Source: Arthrobacter crystallopoietes BAB-32
GTDB taxonomy: Bacteria; Actinomycetota; Actinomycetes; Actinomycetales; Micrococcaceae
Reading direction: 5' to 3'
DNA: 64,000 nucleotides
Assembly (NCBI RefSeq): GCF_000328305.2
Contig: NZ_ANPE02000079.1
Location: 1-64,000 of the forward strand
Shown here: positions 16,494 through 24,944 of the stretch, piece by piece
Numbering within the stretch: position 1 is the first letter of the stretch
Layout of the letters: each line of letters begins with the position of its first letter
Made by a program: the position numbers and the translations under genes
Notes under the pieces: generated by a model
What the model saw: only the letters and a program-made list of their open reading frames with translations
Told to the model about the DNA's origin: nothing
The model's database searches: none

Positions 16494-17165
16494 GTGGGAC
16501 ATCCTGAGCATTTGGTGCTGGCCGATCCGCAGGTCACAGCCGATTTCCGGACCTTTGTCAGCCGGGCGAGGTCGGTCAACGACGGTGCGGTGCACCTGCA
16601 GGCGTGGGACCAGGTGCTGGCAGCCTACGTCTCCATCATGAAGCCGGCCTTTTTGGGGGACGGCACGCCGACGATCCTGGGGCTTCGCACCATGATGCTC
16701 GGAGAGCGGGCGCAGGCCGAACTCACGGTTGCGCTGGGTGCAATGGCGGACCGGCTGGCGCGCATGGGCAGCAATGATGTGCTGTTGCCGGTCCCGCCGA
16801 TGGAAGTGCGCGAGTCATGGACCGGCGTGCTCCCGCCGCGTTCCGGCTGGGTAGCGGAGGGAACCCTGGCTGCGGAGGCCTTGAATGAGGCGGCTGCGGC
16901 GGGGATCAGGGAAATTTCGCAGGCGGTCCCTGCCAATCCCGGCAAGGCAATCGTCGACAATGCCCGGAGTGCGGTATGGGGTCGGGACTTGGAGCTGCCT
17001 GCGGCGGATATTCCGGCCGGAGCTGCCTTCGCTGCCTTTTCGCTGGGATTTCTGGGGGAGGAGCCCGCGGCGGTGTTCCGCAATGGCCGGTGGCTCCGGG
17101 TCAGCACGCCACGCGGCCATGTGCTGGTGCGCCGGGCCGCGTCGCTGCACGAAAGAGCCGGCTAG
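16494..17165 (+). CDS. Conserved hypothetical protein
   Basis: About 223 residues, soluble, Ala-rich, with no recognised domain. Features include [18 protein letters not shown] in the middle and [17 protein letters not shown] at the C-terminus. GTG 16494 is chosen as the first in-frame start after the upstream thioesterase stop, with a G-rich stretch upstream; the frame stays open further inside that gene, where codon content is that of the thioesterase. Position directly behind the thioesterase suggests co-expression. Its TAG overlaps the TAG of the convergent globin gene within a CTAG palindrome at 17162-17165. No function proposed. Confidence 0.75.
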   Translation: MGHPEHLVLADPQVTADFRTFVSRARSVNDGAVHLQAWDQVLAAYVSIMKPAFLGDGTPTILGLRTMMLGERAQAELTVALGAMADRLARMGSNDVLLPVPPMEVRESWTGVLPPRSGWVAEGTLAAEALNEAAAAGIREISQAVPANPGKAIVDNARSAVWGRDLELPAADIPAGAAFAAFSLGFLGEEPAAVFRNGRWLRVSTPRGHVLVRRAASLHERAG

Positions 17166-17685
17166 GCGCTGTTCACCATGGAGTGGGCAGCGCGTTCGAA
17201 GTAATCCCAGAGGGTCTGCTCGTACAGCGGCGGAAGTTCCAGCGAGTCCACGGCCTTGCGCATGTGCCGCAGCCAGCGGTCACGGGCATCGAAATCCACC
17301 TTGAAGGGCTGGTGGCGCATCCGCAGCCGGGGGTGGCCCCGCAACTGGCTGTAAGTGCCCGGGCCGCCCCAGTACTGCTCGAGGAACATTCTCATCCGTT
17401 CGGCCGCCGGTCCCAGGTCTTCCTCCGGGTACATCGCCCGCAGAACCTCGTCTTCTGCAATGCCCTGGTAGAAAACGTCGACCAGCTTGGCGAAGGTTTC
17501 GTGGCCGCCGACGGCGTCGTAAAAGTTGTCCGTAAACTCCGGCTGGCTGAACGCTTGGCAGCCGAGGCAGACGGAGTCAGCGTGGCCAGCGGCCTGCCCA
17601 GTCCGTTGCGTCCCGTTCCATCGGCCGCAGCCGGCACGCTGCCGGACGCCGCCTGGCTTTCGGCAGGTTGCTGGTTGGTCATCAT
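17162..17685 (-). CDS. glbO: Group II truncated haemoglobin, with an apparent frame break near the N-terminus
   Basis: The core [40 protein letters not shown] and the C-terminal SMVNSA match actinobacterial GlbO-type group II truncated globins, haem proteins involved in O2/NO/peroxide chemistry. The core frame has no plausible start near it. Instead GAGGAG followed by ATG-ATG at 17685/17682 opens a different frame ([14 protein letters not shown]...), which stays open across a disordered Ala-rich stretch and would join the globin core if one base were inserted or skipped between about 17640 and 17545. This is either a sequence error, a recent frameshift, or an unrecognised start. The gene is the last of a minus-strand series with osmC. 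Confidence 0.8.
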
Positions 17686-17775
17686 GCTCCTCGCAGGGTG
17701 TCGGTGCTGTCTCCCATTGTCCCAACCAGCCGCGGGGTCCTCCAATTCCCGTACGCACGCGCACAGGCCGGAGGT

Positions 17776-18261
17776 TCAGGACACGGCTTGTGCGGTGCGG
17801 ATGGTTGGTTGGTGATGCACGGGAAAATTGACGGAGCGGGCGATGAAGCACAGCTTGTTGGCTTCGGCATGCAGCTGCCGCGCGAGGTCGGCTTGCTCAC
17901 GATCGCTGATGGTCACGGTGGGGCGCAGCGTTGCGGAAGTCAGCTCCCCGCTTCCGTCGCGGTTCACGTGAAGGTTCGCCTCGGCGTCGTCCGTGTACTC
18001 GGTGACCACGACGCCGCGGTTCACGGCGACGTGGAGGTAGGAGAGCATGTGGCACTGCATCAGCGCGGTCAGCAGCAGCTGTTCCGGATTCCAGCGGTCC
18101 TTGTCGCCGTGGAAGACCGGGTCGGCAGTACCGGCAAGATCTGGCAGGCCCTGGGCGCGGATGATGTGGTCCCGACCGTAGCCGCGGTAGCTGGTTGTGC
18201 CTGCGCCGCGGTTGCCGGTCCACTGCAGGGAGACATGGTAGCGATGGTTGCTGAGGTCCAT
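17776..18261 (-). CDS. OsmC family peroxiredoxin-like protein
   Basis: The 161-residue protein belongs to the OsmC/Ohr family that reduces organic hydroperoxides with a cysteine pair. [16 protein letters not shown] carries the first Cys after the family's helix, and [15 protein letters not shown] carries the second. ATG 18261 is chosen because [18 protein letters not shown] is the normal N-terminal strand; the open frame upstream lies inside the neighbouring membrane protein gene. It starts 9 bases from the end of the DUF6541-like gene, so the two overlap slightly and may be co-transcribed. The OsmC-globin pair fits oxidative or nitrosative defence. Confidence 0.87.
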   Translation of the reverse strand: MDLSNHRYHVSLQWTGNRGAGTTSYRGYGRDHIIRAQGLPDLAGTADPVFHGDKDRWNPEQLLLTALMQCHMLSYLHVAVNRGVVVTEYTDDAEANLHVNRDGSGELTSATLRPTVTISDREQADLARQLHAEANKLCFIARSVNFPVHHQPTIRTAQAVS

Positions 18262-18269
18262 ACACCCAT

Positions 18270-20269
18270 TCAACCAGTCCCGAGGGGCGAGCGGCAGGCA
18301 TCGATGCGGTAGAGTGCGGCGGTTCCCTGGGTATCGATGAGCTTGAAGCCCTGGGTGTAATCGGTCTCGTAGAATCCGGTCCACGCACGCTTCTTGAGCC
18401 TCTTATGGGCGGGATCCGCGTGGTCGGCGTACAAATAGTCCGCGCCGATGCGGTCCAGCGCCCGGCAAACCTCCGGGTCGGTTAGGATGTTCTGGAGATT
18501 GTGGCGGATGTACTCCTGGTCAGGAGTTCCTTTGCTGGCTACCAGCCGCGGAAAAACGACTTCGTGCCCGGTGAGAGCGTACAGGTGCGGCAGCCCGTTG
18601 AACGGATCCCCGATCACGATGGCATCGTCCGGCAGTTGCGCGTCGAGGGAGCGCATGAAGTCCTCTTCACCGGCAGTCAGCGAGCGGCCTTGCGGGCGCG
18701 GCTCCACGGAGTAGGGCGCCTCCACCGCGTTGTAGCGCTGTTGGTAGCGGAACTCGCCCGAGGCCGGATAGATGGCCGCCACCGCAGCGATACCAATGAG
18801 TGCCGCAGCCAAGTGCTTCCGCCCCGACGTCCGCTGCAGGGCCTCGAAAGGCTTCGCCAGCAGCCTGCCGGCCAAGGCCAGGGCCAGGGCGGCGAAGACG
18901 GCGCCGACCATCAGCACGAGCGGCAGGATTCTGGCCGGCTCTTTGTACCAGAAGCCGGACAGCCATCGGAAGGGCTTCTCGTCCCCGGCGGCCAGCACGA
19001 AGATGATGGCTGCGACCAGCATGCCGGCCACGGCGGGCCTGGCGCGTTTGCTCCAGAGCGCGATCACGGTGCCGGCGACCATCAGGATCCCGATGAGGTA
19101 GTTGTAGGCCCCCGGAACCGAGAACGTATGGCCCGGCTGGTTCGGCAGATCGAACACGGCCCAAAGGATCGCGTCCTGCCACGGGGCGTAGGGATTGCGC
19201 TGATAGTTGATCATCCCCTCGAGCACATTCGAGTGCGTCAGGAACAGCGCTATGCCAACGACGAACCCTATGGTCGCGGCGGTCCAGGCCCCGCCGCGGA
19301 TCCAGCCGCGACGCCATTCGTGACGGAGAGCCAGAACGACGAAGCGGATCATGTAGGCACCGCCCAGCGCGAGCAGCGCGAACAGGGCGGAGGGATGGAT
19401 CCAGATGGTGCCGGTGGTAGCGACGAGCAGCGCCAGCAGATCGGTGCCGAGACGGCGCGAGGCTCCGGGCTGTTGGCGGCGGCGGAACTGCATCTCGATC
19501 CCCAGGGCCAGCACCGCCGGGACGAGCGCGGTTGCGAACCCGTTGGGCCACTGGCCCTTGGTGCCGAGCTGGAGGTAGGGGAAGGCGACCAGCGCCGATC
19601 CGACCAGCGGCGCCAGCACCATCACGGCCGGCAGCTGCGGGAACAATGCCCGGCCGAGGTACGCCAGCGAAACGGGCCAGACGATGGCGGCGATGACGAG
19701 GCAGGCGACGTTGCCCGCAACGATCACGTCTCCCGGTGCGAGCGAGACAAGGGCGTGCCAGCCCGAGGGGTAGAACGACGGCGGTCCATCGTCGAAGATC
19801 GGCAGGATGCTCCACGGGCTCGCCTGGCCGCTGTCCTTGATCCATTGGAGGGCATTGGCGTGGTAGGTGGGATCCAGGCCTGGGAGACCCGATCAGGCCG
19901 GCCGATTCCGGCCATCATCGTGGCAGCGATGACCACTCCGGCGACGGCCAGCGTGCCAAGAGCCAGCAGCTTGACCGGCGCCGGCACGGGGTGCTCCGGC
20001 TCCAGGGCCGGCGGACGGATCCAACGCCCGAGCAGGAAGGCGGCGGCTGCTGCGAGGATCGTGGCGGCGGCAGCGCTGATCGGCGTCCACTCGATTCCGG
20101 TGGCCAGGCAGGCCATGGTGCCCGCGGCGGCCACGGCGGCCGAAGCGGCTGGTGCCAGGGCAATGGCTGCCAGCAGCGGCAGGCGCAGGCCCGAGAGGAC
20201 CAACAAGCCCGGCACGTAGAAGCTCGCCAGGACTGCCAAAGCGGGCCAGAGCGCATCCGGCCACGTCAT
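18270..20269 (-). pseudogene. Frameshifted DUF6541-like polytopic membrane protein
   Basis: Two adjoining frames together encode one protein of about 665 residues. The upstream frame (start ATG 20269, with AAGGAA upstream) gives several membrane helices and ends its meaningful part at GIGRPDRVSQAW. The downstream frame picks up exactly there with DPTYHANALQWIKDSGQ and FDDGPPSFYPSGWHALVSL, then about eight further helices and a soluble C-terminus with IVIGDPFNGLPHLYALTG. Restoring one base near 19873-19876 (GG to GGG on the coding strand) rejoins them. The family is an actinobacterial integral membrane group, probably GT-C glycosyltransferase-like. It may be a real pseudogene or a base-call error in a G run. 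Confidence 0.85.
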
Positions 20270-20363
20270 CGGGAGCGTTCCTTCCGGTCATCCGGGGATG
20301 GCTGCACGCGCGGCTGGACCTGCCGGGATCGAAGGACGTCCACACTGCACAGTGTAGGCAGAA

Positions 20364-20396
20364 CTTGCCTGCCGGAAAGGAATCCCGGCAGGCAAG
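20364..20396 (-). terminator. Terminator downstream of pepN
   Basis: Arms CTTGCCTGCCGG (20364-20375) and CCGGCAGGCAAG (20385-20396) form a 12-bp stem 14 bases after the pepN stop at 20410. T-richness downstream on the minus strand is modest. Confidence 0.75.
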
Positions 20397-20409
20397 CTTT
20401 GTTCGCCGC

Positions 20410-22971
20410 TTAGCGGTCGGCCGCCTGGGCCCGCAGCGCGCGCTCGATGCCGTCCCGGTTTTCCAGCACCAGGCGGCGCAGTGCAGGCGAGTCCGGGCCA
20501 ACGCGGTCCAGGAATTCGTCCGTCCGCGCGACGGTGTCCTCGGTGGTCAACAGGGAGGGGTAAAGCCCGACGACGATCTGCTGGGCGATCTCATGGGTGC
20601 GGGTGTTCCACACATCCTGGATTGAGGCGAAGTAGGCGGCGGCATAGGGCTCCAGCAGCTTCCGGTCATGGAGACGGTTGAAGCCGGCGATGATGGACTG
20701 CTGCGTCGCGTTGGGGAGATCTCCTTCAACGACGACGGCGTTCCACGCTTCGGCTTTGGCGCTCGCCGTGGGGATGGCGGCTTTGGCCAGGGCCGCGGCG
20801 CGGGCGCCGGTGGCCGTCTTGTCGCGTTCCAGTTCGGCATCGATTTCCGGTTGGCCGAATTCGCCGCCAGCCACCAGGGACGTGAGCAGCTCCCACCGGA
20901 GGTCCGCGTCCACGGTCAGCCCCTCCAGCGTGCGCTCGCCGGAGAGCAGCGAGGCCACAGTCTGCAGGTGCCGCTCGGACCGGGCATGGGTGGCGAACGC
21001 CTTGACGAACTGGAGCTGGTTGTCCGATCCGGCGTCCGCTCCTTCGCTCAAATCCCAGAGGCGCTGCGCAGTGCGTTCGGTCAGCTCGTCGCGGTAGTCG
21101 GGGCTGACATAGAAGGCCAGCGTGGTGGCCAGCTGGCGCAGCAGGACCAAGACGACCGAAGAGTCTGTCTCATAGGCAATGTTGTTCAGGACCAGCTCGA
21201 CATACTCGCGGGCCGGCGCCTCGCCGTCGCGGGTGGCGTCCCAGGCCGAAGCCATCACGAGGGTGCGCGGCAGCGACTGGCTGATGTCCTTCAGCCGGGC
21301 CGTGGAAGTGGCGAGGGAACGCTCGTCCAGCCGGATCTTGGCGTAGGCGAGGTCGTCGTCGTTGAGCAGCACGAGCTCCGGCTGCCGCAGGCCGGCCAGC
21401 GCCGGCACCTCGGTGCGCTCCCCGTCGACGTCGAGCTCTTCACGGTGAGTGCGCACCAGCTTGCCCTCGGCGTCGGAGTTGTAGAAGCCCACCGCCAGAC
21501 GGTGCGGACGGATCGTCGGGAAGTCCGGAACCGCGGACTGAAGGATCGCGAAAGAGGTGATCGTGCCGCCGTCGTCCGTTTGGATCTCCGGCTTGAGGGT
21601 GTTCACGCCTGCAGTCTCCAGCCACTTGGCGGCCCAGTCCTTGAGGTCGCGGCCGCTGGATACTTCCAGTTCAGCGAGGAGGTCCTCCAACTCGGTGTTG
21701 CCCCAGGCATGCTTGCCGAAGTACTCGCGCACGCCGGCCATGAACTCCTCCTGGCCAACCCAGGCCACCAGCTGGCGCAGCACGGAGGCGCCCTTGGCGT
21801 AGGTAATGCCGTCGAAGTTGACCTGGACCGCTTCCAGGTCCGGAATCTCCGCGACAATCGGATGGGTGGACGGCAGCTGGTCCTGGCGGTACGCCCAGGA
21901 CTTCTCCATCGACGCGAAGGTGGTCCAGGCCTGCTTCCACTCCGTGGCTTCGGCCGCGCAGAGGGTGGACATGAACTCGGCGAAGGATTCGTTGAGCCAG
22001 AGGTCGTTCCACCAGCGCATGGTCACCAGGTCGCCGAACCACATATGCGCCAGCTCGTGCAGGATGGTGATGGCGCGGCGCTCCACCATCGCCTCGGTGG
22101 GCCGCGAACGGAAGACGTAGTTCTCCAAGAAGGTCACCGCGCCGGCATTTTCCATGGCGCCAGCATTGAACTCCGGAACGAAGAGCTGGTCGTACTTGGC
22201 GAACGGATACGCGGTGCCGAACTGCTTCTCGAAGAACTCGAAGCCTTGCCGGGTCAGCTCGAAAATGTTCTCCGCATCCATGTACTGCATCAGGGACTTG
22301 CGGGCGAAGACACCGAGCGGGATGGTGCGGCCGTCCGAACTGGTCAGCTCGCTCCGCACGGACTGGTAGGGGCCGGCCACCAGCGCCGTGATGTACGACG
22401 AGATGCGCGGCGTCGGTTCGAAGGACCACGTGGACCGGGCACCGCCGTCCTCGGCGGAGCCGGCGGGCACCGGTTCGGGCGTGGGGGAGTTGGAGATGAC
22501 GTCCCAGTGGGAGGGCGCCGTGACATTGAAGCGGAAGGTGGCCTTCAAGTCCGGCTGCTCGAAGACGGCGAACATGCGGCGGGAGTCGGGGACCTCGAAC
22601 TGCGAGTACAGGTAGACCTCGTTGTCCACCGGGTCCACGAAGCGGTGCAGCCCCTCGCCGGTGTTCATGTAGAGGGCGTCGGCTTCAACCACCAGGACGT
22701 TGGACGCCGCCAACCGGGGCAACTGGATCCGCACGCCATCGGAAACTTCCGCCGGATCGAGCTCGACGCCGTTGAGCGTCACCTTGCGTACGGTCTCGGT
22801 GACCGCGTCAATGAAGCTGGAGACTCCGGCGGACGCCGAGAACCGCACCACGGTGGTCGAACCGAAGACCTTGTCGCCGCGGGTGAGGTCCAAGGTGACG
22901 TCGTAGGACTGGACCTCCAGCAGCGCGGCGCGCTCGCGGGCTTCGTCACGGGTGAGATTCAAACCTGGCAC
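20410..22971 (-). CDS. pepN: Aminopeptidase N (M1 family zinc metallopeptidase)
   Basis: This 853-residue cytosolic enzyme removes N-terminal residues from peptides. It has the substrate-anchoring GAMENAGAVTF (near 268) and the zinc site HELAHMWFG (near 303) with the third ligand Glu in LWLNESFAEF (near 325). Length and domain order (beta N-terminal domain, thermolysin-like catalytic domain, long helical C-terminal domain) fit actinobacterial PepN. GTG 22971 is chosen because GGAGG lies seven bases upstream; the frame is open 42 codons further without a ribosome site. It is divergent from rpiB. Confidence 0.95.
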   Translation of the reverse strand: MPGLNLTRDEARERAALLEVQSYDVTLDLTRGDKVFGSTTVVRFSASAGVSSFIDAVTETVRKVTLNGVELDPAEVSDGVRIQLPRLAASNVLVVEADALYMNTGEGLHRFVDPVDNEVYLYSQFEVPDSRRMFAVFEQPDLKATFRFNVTAPSHWDVISNSPTPEPVPAGSAEDGGARSTWSFEPTPRISSYITALVAGPYQSVRSELTSSDGRTIPLGVFARKSLMQYMDAENIFELTRQGFEFFEKQFGTAYPFAKYDQLFVPEFNAGAMENAGAVTFLENYVFRSRPTEAMVERRAITILHELAHMWFGDLVTMRWWNDLWLNESFAEFMSTLCAAEATEWKQAWTTFASMEKSWAYRQDQLPSTHPIVAEIPDLEAVQVNFDGITYAKGASVLRQLVAWVGQEEFMAGVREYFGKHAWGNTELEDLLAELEVSSGRDLKDWAAKWLETAGVNTLKPEIQTDDGGTITSFAILQSAVPDFPTIRPHRLAVGFYNSDAEGKLVRTHREELDVDGERTEVPALAGLRQPELVLLNDDDLAYAKIRLDERSLATSTARLKDISQSLPRTLVMASAWDATRDGEAPAREYVELVLNNIAYETDSSVVLVLLRQLATTLAFYVSPDYRDELTERTAQRLWDLSEGADAGSDNQLQFVKAFATHARSERHLQTVASLLSGERTLEGLTVDADLRWELLTSLVAGGEFGQPEIDAELERDKTATGARAAALAKAAIPTASAKAEAWNAVVVEGDLPNATQQSIIAGFNRLHDRKLLEPYAAAYFASIQDVWNTRTHEIAQQIVVGLYPSLLTTEDTVARTDEFLDRVGPDSPALRRLVLENRDGIERALRAQAADR

Positions 22972-23203
22972 GGTCAGGCCTCCAATGTCGCGGTGTGGCG
23001 GGCCTTTCGCCGGGAAGTCTGAAAGAACCCCTGAATAAGGCGCCATTGTCTCACTGCCGGCCGCCCATGTGCAGTACCGGCGCGAAGCCGACTCCAATGT
23101 TGCGCTGCTGCTCCGGCGGCGTCCCGCTCCCGGCCGGGGTCAACGGGCGGGACGACCTAGTAGTCTTGATGCCGAGTTTCCCCTTGCCTGACGAAGGATT
23201 TCC

Positions 23204-23677
23204 ATGCGCGTTCACATTGCCACCGACCATGCCGGACTCGAACTGAGCCACCACCTCATCAAGCACTTGGCCGGGAAGGGGTTCGACGTCGTCGACCATG
23301 GCCCGCAGGAATACGACGCGGAAGACGATTACCCCTCGTTCTGCATCAATGCCGCGCTCGCCGTCGTTGCGGACCAGGCGGCCGGCACGGAAGCGCTGGG
23401 CATCGTGCTCGGTGGCTCCGGCAACGGGGAGCAGATCGCCGCGAACAAGGTCAAGGGCATCCGCGCCGCCCTGGCCTGGAACCTCGAGACCGCGAAGCTG
23501 GCCCGCGAGCACAACGATGCGAATGTCGTGGCAGTCGGCGGCCGGCAGCACAGCGTGGAAGAGGCCACCGCCATCATCGAAGCCTTCCTGGCCGAGCCGT
23601 TCAGCAACGCGGAGCGCCATGTCCGCCGGATCGGGAAGATCGCACACTACGAATCCACTGGCGAAGTGCTGGCGTAA
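23204..23677 (+). CDS. rpiB: Ribose-5-phosphate isomerase B
   Basis: This 157-residue enzyme interconverts ribose 5-phosphate and ribulose 5-phosphate in the pentose phosphate pathway. MRVHIATDHAG gives the N-terminal strand with Asp8/His9. The active-site loop is GGSGNGEQIAANK with Glu76, matching the mycobacterial RpiB type that uses Glu as the base instead of the Cys of E. coli RpiB. ATG 23204 has GAAGGA upstream and a TAGTCT -10 at 23161-23166. Twelve bases separate it from nei. It could alternatively act on allose 6-phosphate. Confidence 0.95.
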   Translation: MRVHIATDHAGLELSHHLIKHLAGKGFDVVDHGPQEYDAEDDYPSFCINAALAVVADQAAGTEALGIVLGGSGNGEQIAANKVKGIRAALAWNLETAKLAREHNDANVVAVGGRQHSVEEATAIIEAFLAEPFSNAERHVRRIGKIAHYESTGEVLA

Positions 23678-23689
23678 GTCCCGGCCGAC

Positions 23690-24574
23690 ATGCCTGAAGG
23701 CCATTCCATCCACCGGCTCGCCGCACAGTTCAACTCGGTTTTCGCGGGGGAGCGCCTTGCCGTCAGCAGCCCGCAGGGGCGCTTCGCGGCCGGCGCCGCG
23801 CTGATCGACGGCGAGAAGCTTGAGGCCGCGCATGCCCACGGCAAGCAGTTGTTCCTGGAGTTTTCGAACGGCTTGGTCCTGCGGGTCCACCTCGGCCTGT
23901 ACGGAGCGTGGGATTTCGGGGGAGACAGCACTTTCCGCGGCTCCTCGAGCATTGGCGCTCCGCGCCGCGTGGGGGAGCGGGAAATGTACGACGACGGTGC
24001 TCCGGTTGCATACAGCGGCCCGCCCGAGCCTGTGGGCCAGGTCCGGGCGAGGCTGGTATCCAGCCATGGCTGGGCGGACCTTCGGGGTCCGACTGCCTGC
24101 GAAGTCCTCACCGGCGCCGAGCGCGACGCGGTCGTCGGCCGGCTCGGTCCTGATCCGCTGGATCCTGGAGCCGACGCCCAGTCATTCATCGAGCGCGTGC
24201 GCGCCAAAAAGACCGCAGTCGGAACGCTGCTGATGGACCAGTCCGTCGTGGCCGGCGTCGGCAATATCTACCGGGCCGAAAGCCTCTTCCGCCAAGGGAT
24301 CAGCCCCTACGCGCCGGGAAAGTCCTTGTCAGCCGACGAGGTCCAGGCTCTCTGGCAGGACCTCGTCGGCCTGCTGCAGGACGGAGTCCGCGACGGCCGG
24401 ATCGTGACCACGCGACCGTCGGACCGCTTTGAACCGGAGGGCGCTGCTGCTGCCACGGATGCGCACTATGTCTACCAGCGGCAGGGGCAGGACTGCAGGG
24501 TCTGCACGGCCGGCATCCGGCTCGACGACATGGGCGGAAGGAAACTTTACTGGTGCCCGGGCTGCCAGCAGTGA
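23690..24574 (+). CDS. nei: Fpg/Nei family DNA glycosylase (endonuclease VIII-like)
   Basis: This 294-residue bifunctional glycosylase/AP lyase removes oxidised bases. It begins MPEGHSIHRLA, where Pro2 is the catalytic nucleophile after Met removal and Glu3 assists. The helix-two-turn-helix lies around MDQSVVAGVGNIYRAE. A C-terminal zinc finger has two Cys-X2-Cys pairs (CRVC and CPGC). The PEGHSIHR start is characteristic of the actinobacterial Nei branch, in contrast to MutM, which starts PELPEVE. Short spacing from rpiB suggests co-transcription. Confidence 0.94.
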   Translation: MPEGHSIHRLAAQFNSVFAGERLAVSSPQGRFAAGAALIDGEKLEAAHAHGKQLFLEFSNGLVLRVHLGLYGAWDFGGDSTFRGSSSIGAPRRVGEREMYDDGAPVAYSGPPEPVGQVRARLVSSHGWADLRGPTACEVLTGAERDAVVGRLGPDPLDPGADAQSFIERVRAKKTAVGTLLMDQSVVAGVGNIYRAESLFRQGISPYAPGKSLSADEVQALWQDLVGLLQDGVRDGRIVTTRPSDRFEPEGAAAATDAHYVYQRQGQDCRVCTAGIRLDDMGGRKLYWCPGCQQ

Positions 24575-24601
24575 ACGTAACTGCCGGCTGAGTTGGCTGA
24601 T

Positions 24602-24632
24602 TTGTCAATGTGGCCGGGCGGCGTGCTAAAGT
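24602..24632 (+). promoter_or_regulatory. Promoter of tRNA-Gly (TTGTCA-19-TAAAGT)
   Basis: A -35 TTGTCA at 24602-24607 and a -10 TAAAGT at 24627-24632 precede the tRNA by 12 bases. Spacing is slightly long. Confidence 0.55.
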
Positions 24633-24644
24633 TTCAACGTCCTT

Positions 24645-24715
24645 GGGGATGTAGCTCAATGGTAGAGCCTCAGTCTTCCAAACTGATTACGCGGGTTCGA
24701 TTCCCGTCATCCCCT
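24645..24715 (+). tRNA. tRNA-Gly (anticodon TCC)
   Basis: A 71-nt cloverleaf with acceptor stem GGGGATG/CATCCCC, anticodon loop CTTCCAA (anticodon TCC) and T-arm GGGTTCGATTCCC. No CCA is encoded. It is followed within ten bases by a strong hairpin-T6 terminator. Confidence 0.97.
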
Positions 24716-24723
24716 CTGCACGA

Positions 24724-24751
24724 GGCGGGTCCGCAAGGGCCCGCCTTTTTT
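24724..24751 (+). terminator. Intrinsic terminator after tRNA-Gly
   Basis: A 9-bp stem GGCGGGTCC/GGGCCCGCC with a GCAA tetraloop (24724-24745) is followed by six Ts. Confidence 0.92.
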
Positions 24752-24775
24752 GCAGGCGGCAATTGCCGCAGCCAA

Positions 24776-24817
24776 TTGTGCACAGGTGCGGCTTTGGCCG
24801 TAGACTTGCCTGTGCAC
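24776..24817 (+). promoter_or_regulatory. tRNA-Pro promoter flanked by an inverted repeat
   Basis: TTGTGC (24776-24781) and TAGACT (24801-24806) form a plausible promoter with 19-bp spacing. GTGCACAGG (24778-24786) and its exact reverse complement CCTGTGCAC (24809-24817) flank the spacer and -10, one arm overlapping the -35. Confidence 0.45.
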
Positions 24818-24819
24818 TA

Positions 24820-24891
24820 CGGGGCGTAGCGTAGTGGCTAGCGCGCTGCTTTGGGAGCAGGAGATCGCAGGTTCGAGTCCTGTCGCCCCGA
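24820..24891 (+). tRNA. tRNA-Pro (anticodon TGG)
   Basis: A 72-nt cloverleaf with acceptor stem CGGGGCG/CGCCCCG, the C1-G72 pair typical of bacterial tRNA-Pro, anticodon loop TTTGGGA (anticodon TGG) and T-arm GCAGGTTCGAGTCCTGT. The outermost anticodon-stem pair appears mismatched. tig begins 54 bases downstream. Confidence 0.95.
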
Positions 24892-24944
24892 CTCTGTATT
24901 TTTGGTGCAGATCCCATCCAAATAACAACAGGAGTTCCAACGCT

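Noticed and set aside
18501-20219. 572-codon plus-strand open frame
   Set aside because: It is antisense to the DUF6541-like gene, has low-complexity Gly/Arg/Asp content, and is a by-product of high GC.
20668-23022. 784-codon plus-strand open frame opposite pepN
   Set aside because: pepN is certain from its zinc-site motifs; the antisense frame has no domain and a skewed composition.
24834-24944. N-terminal extension of trigger factor into tRNA-Pro
   Set aside because: The extra residues are read from the tRNA sequence; the family N-terminus begins at GTG 24945.
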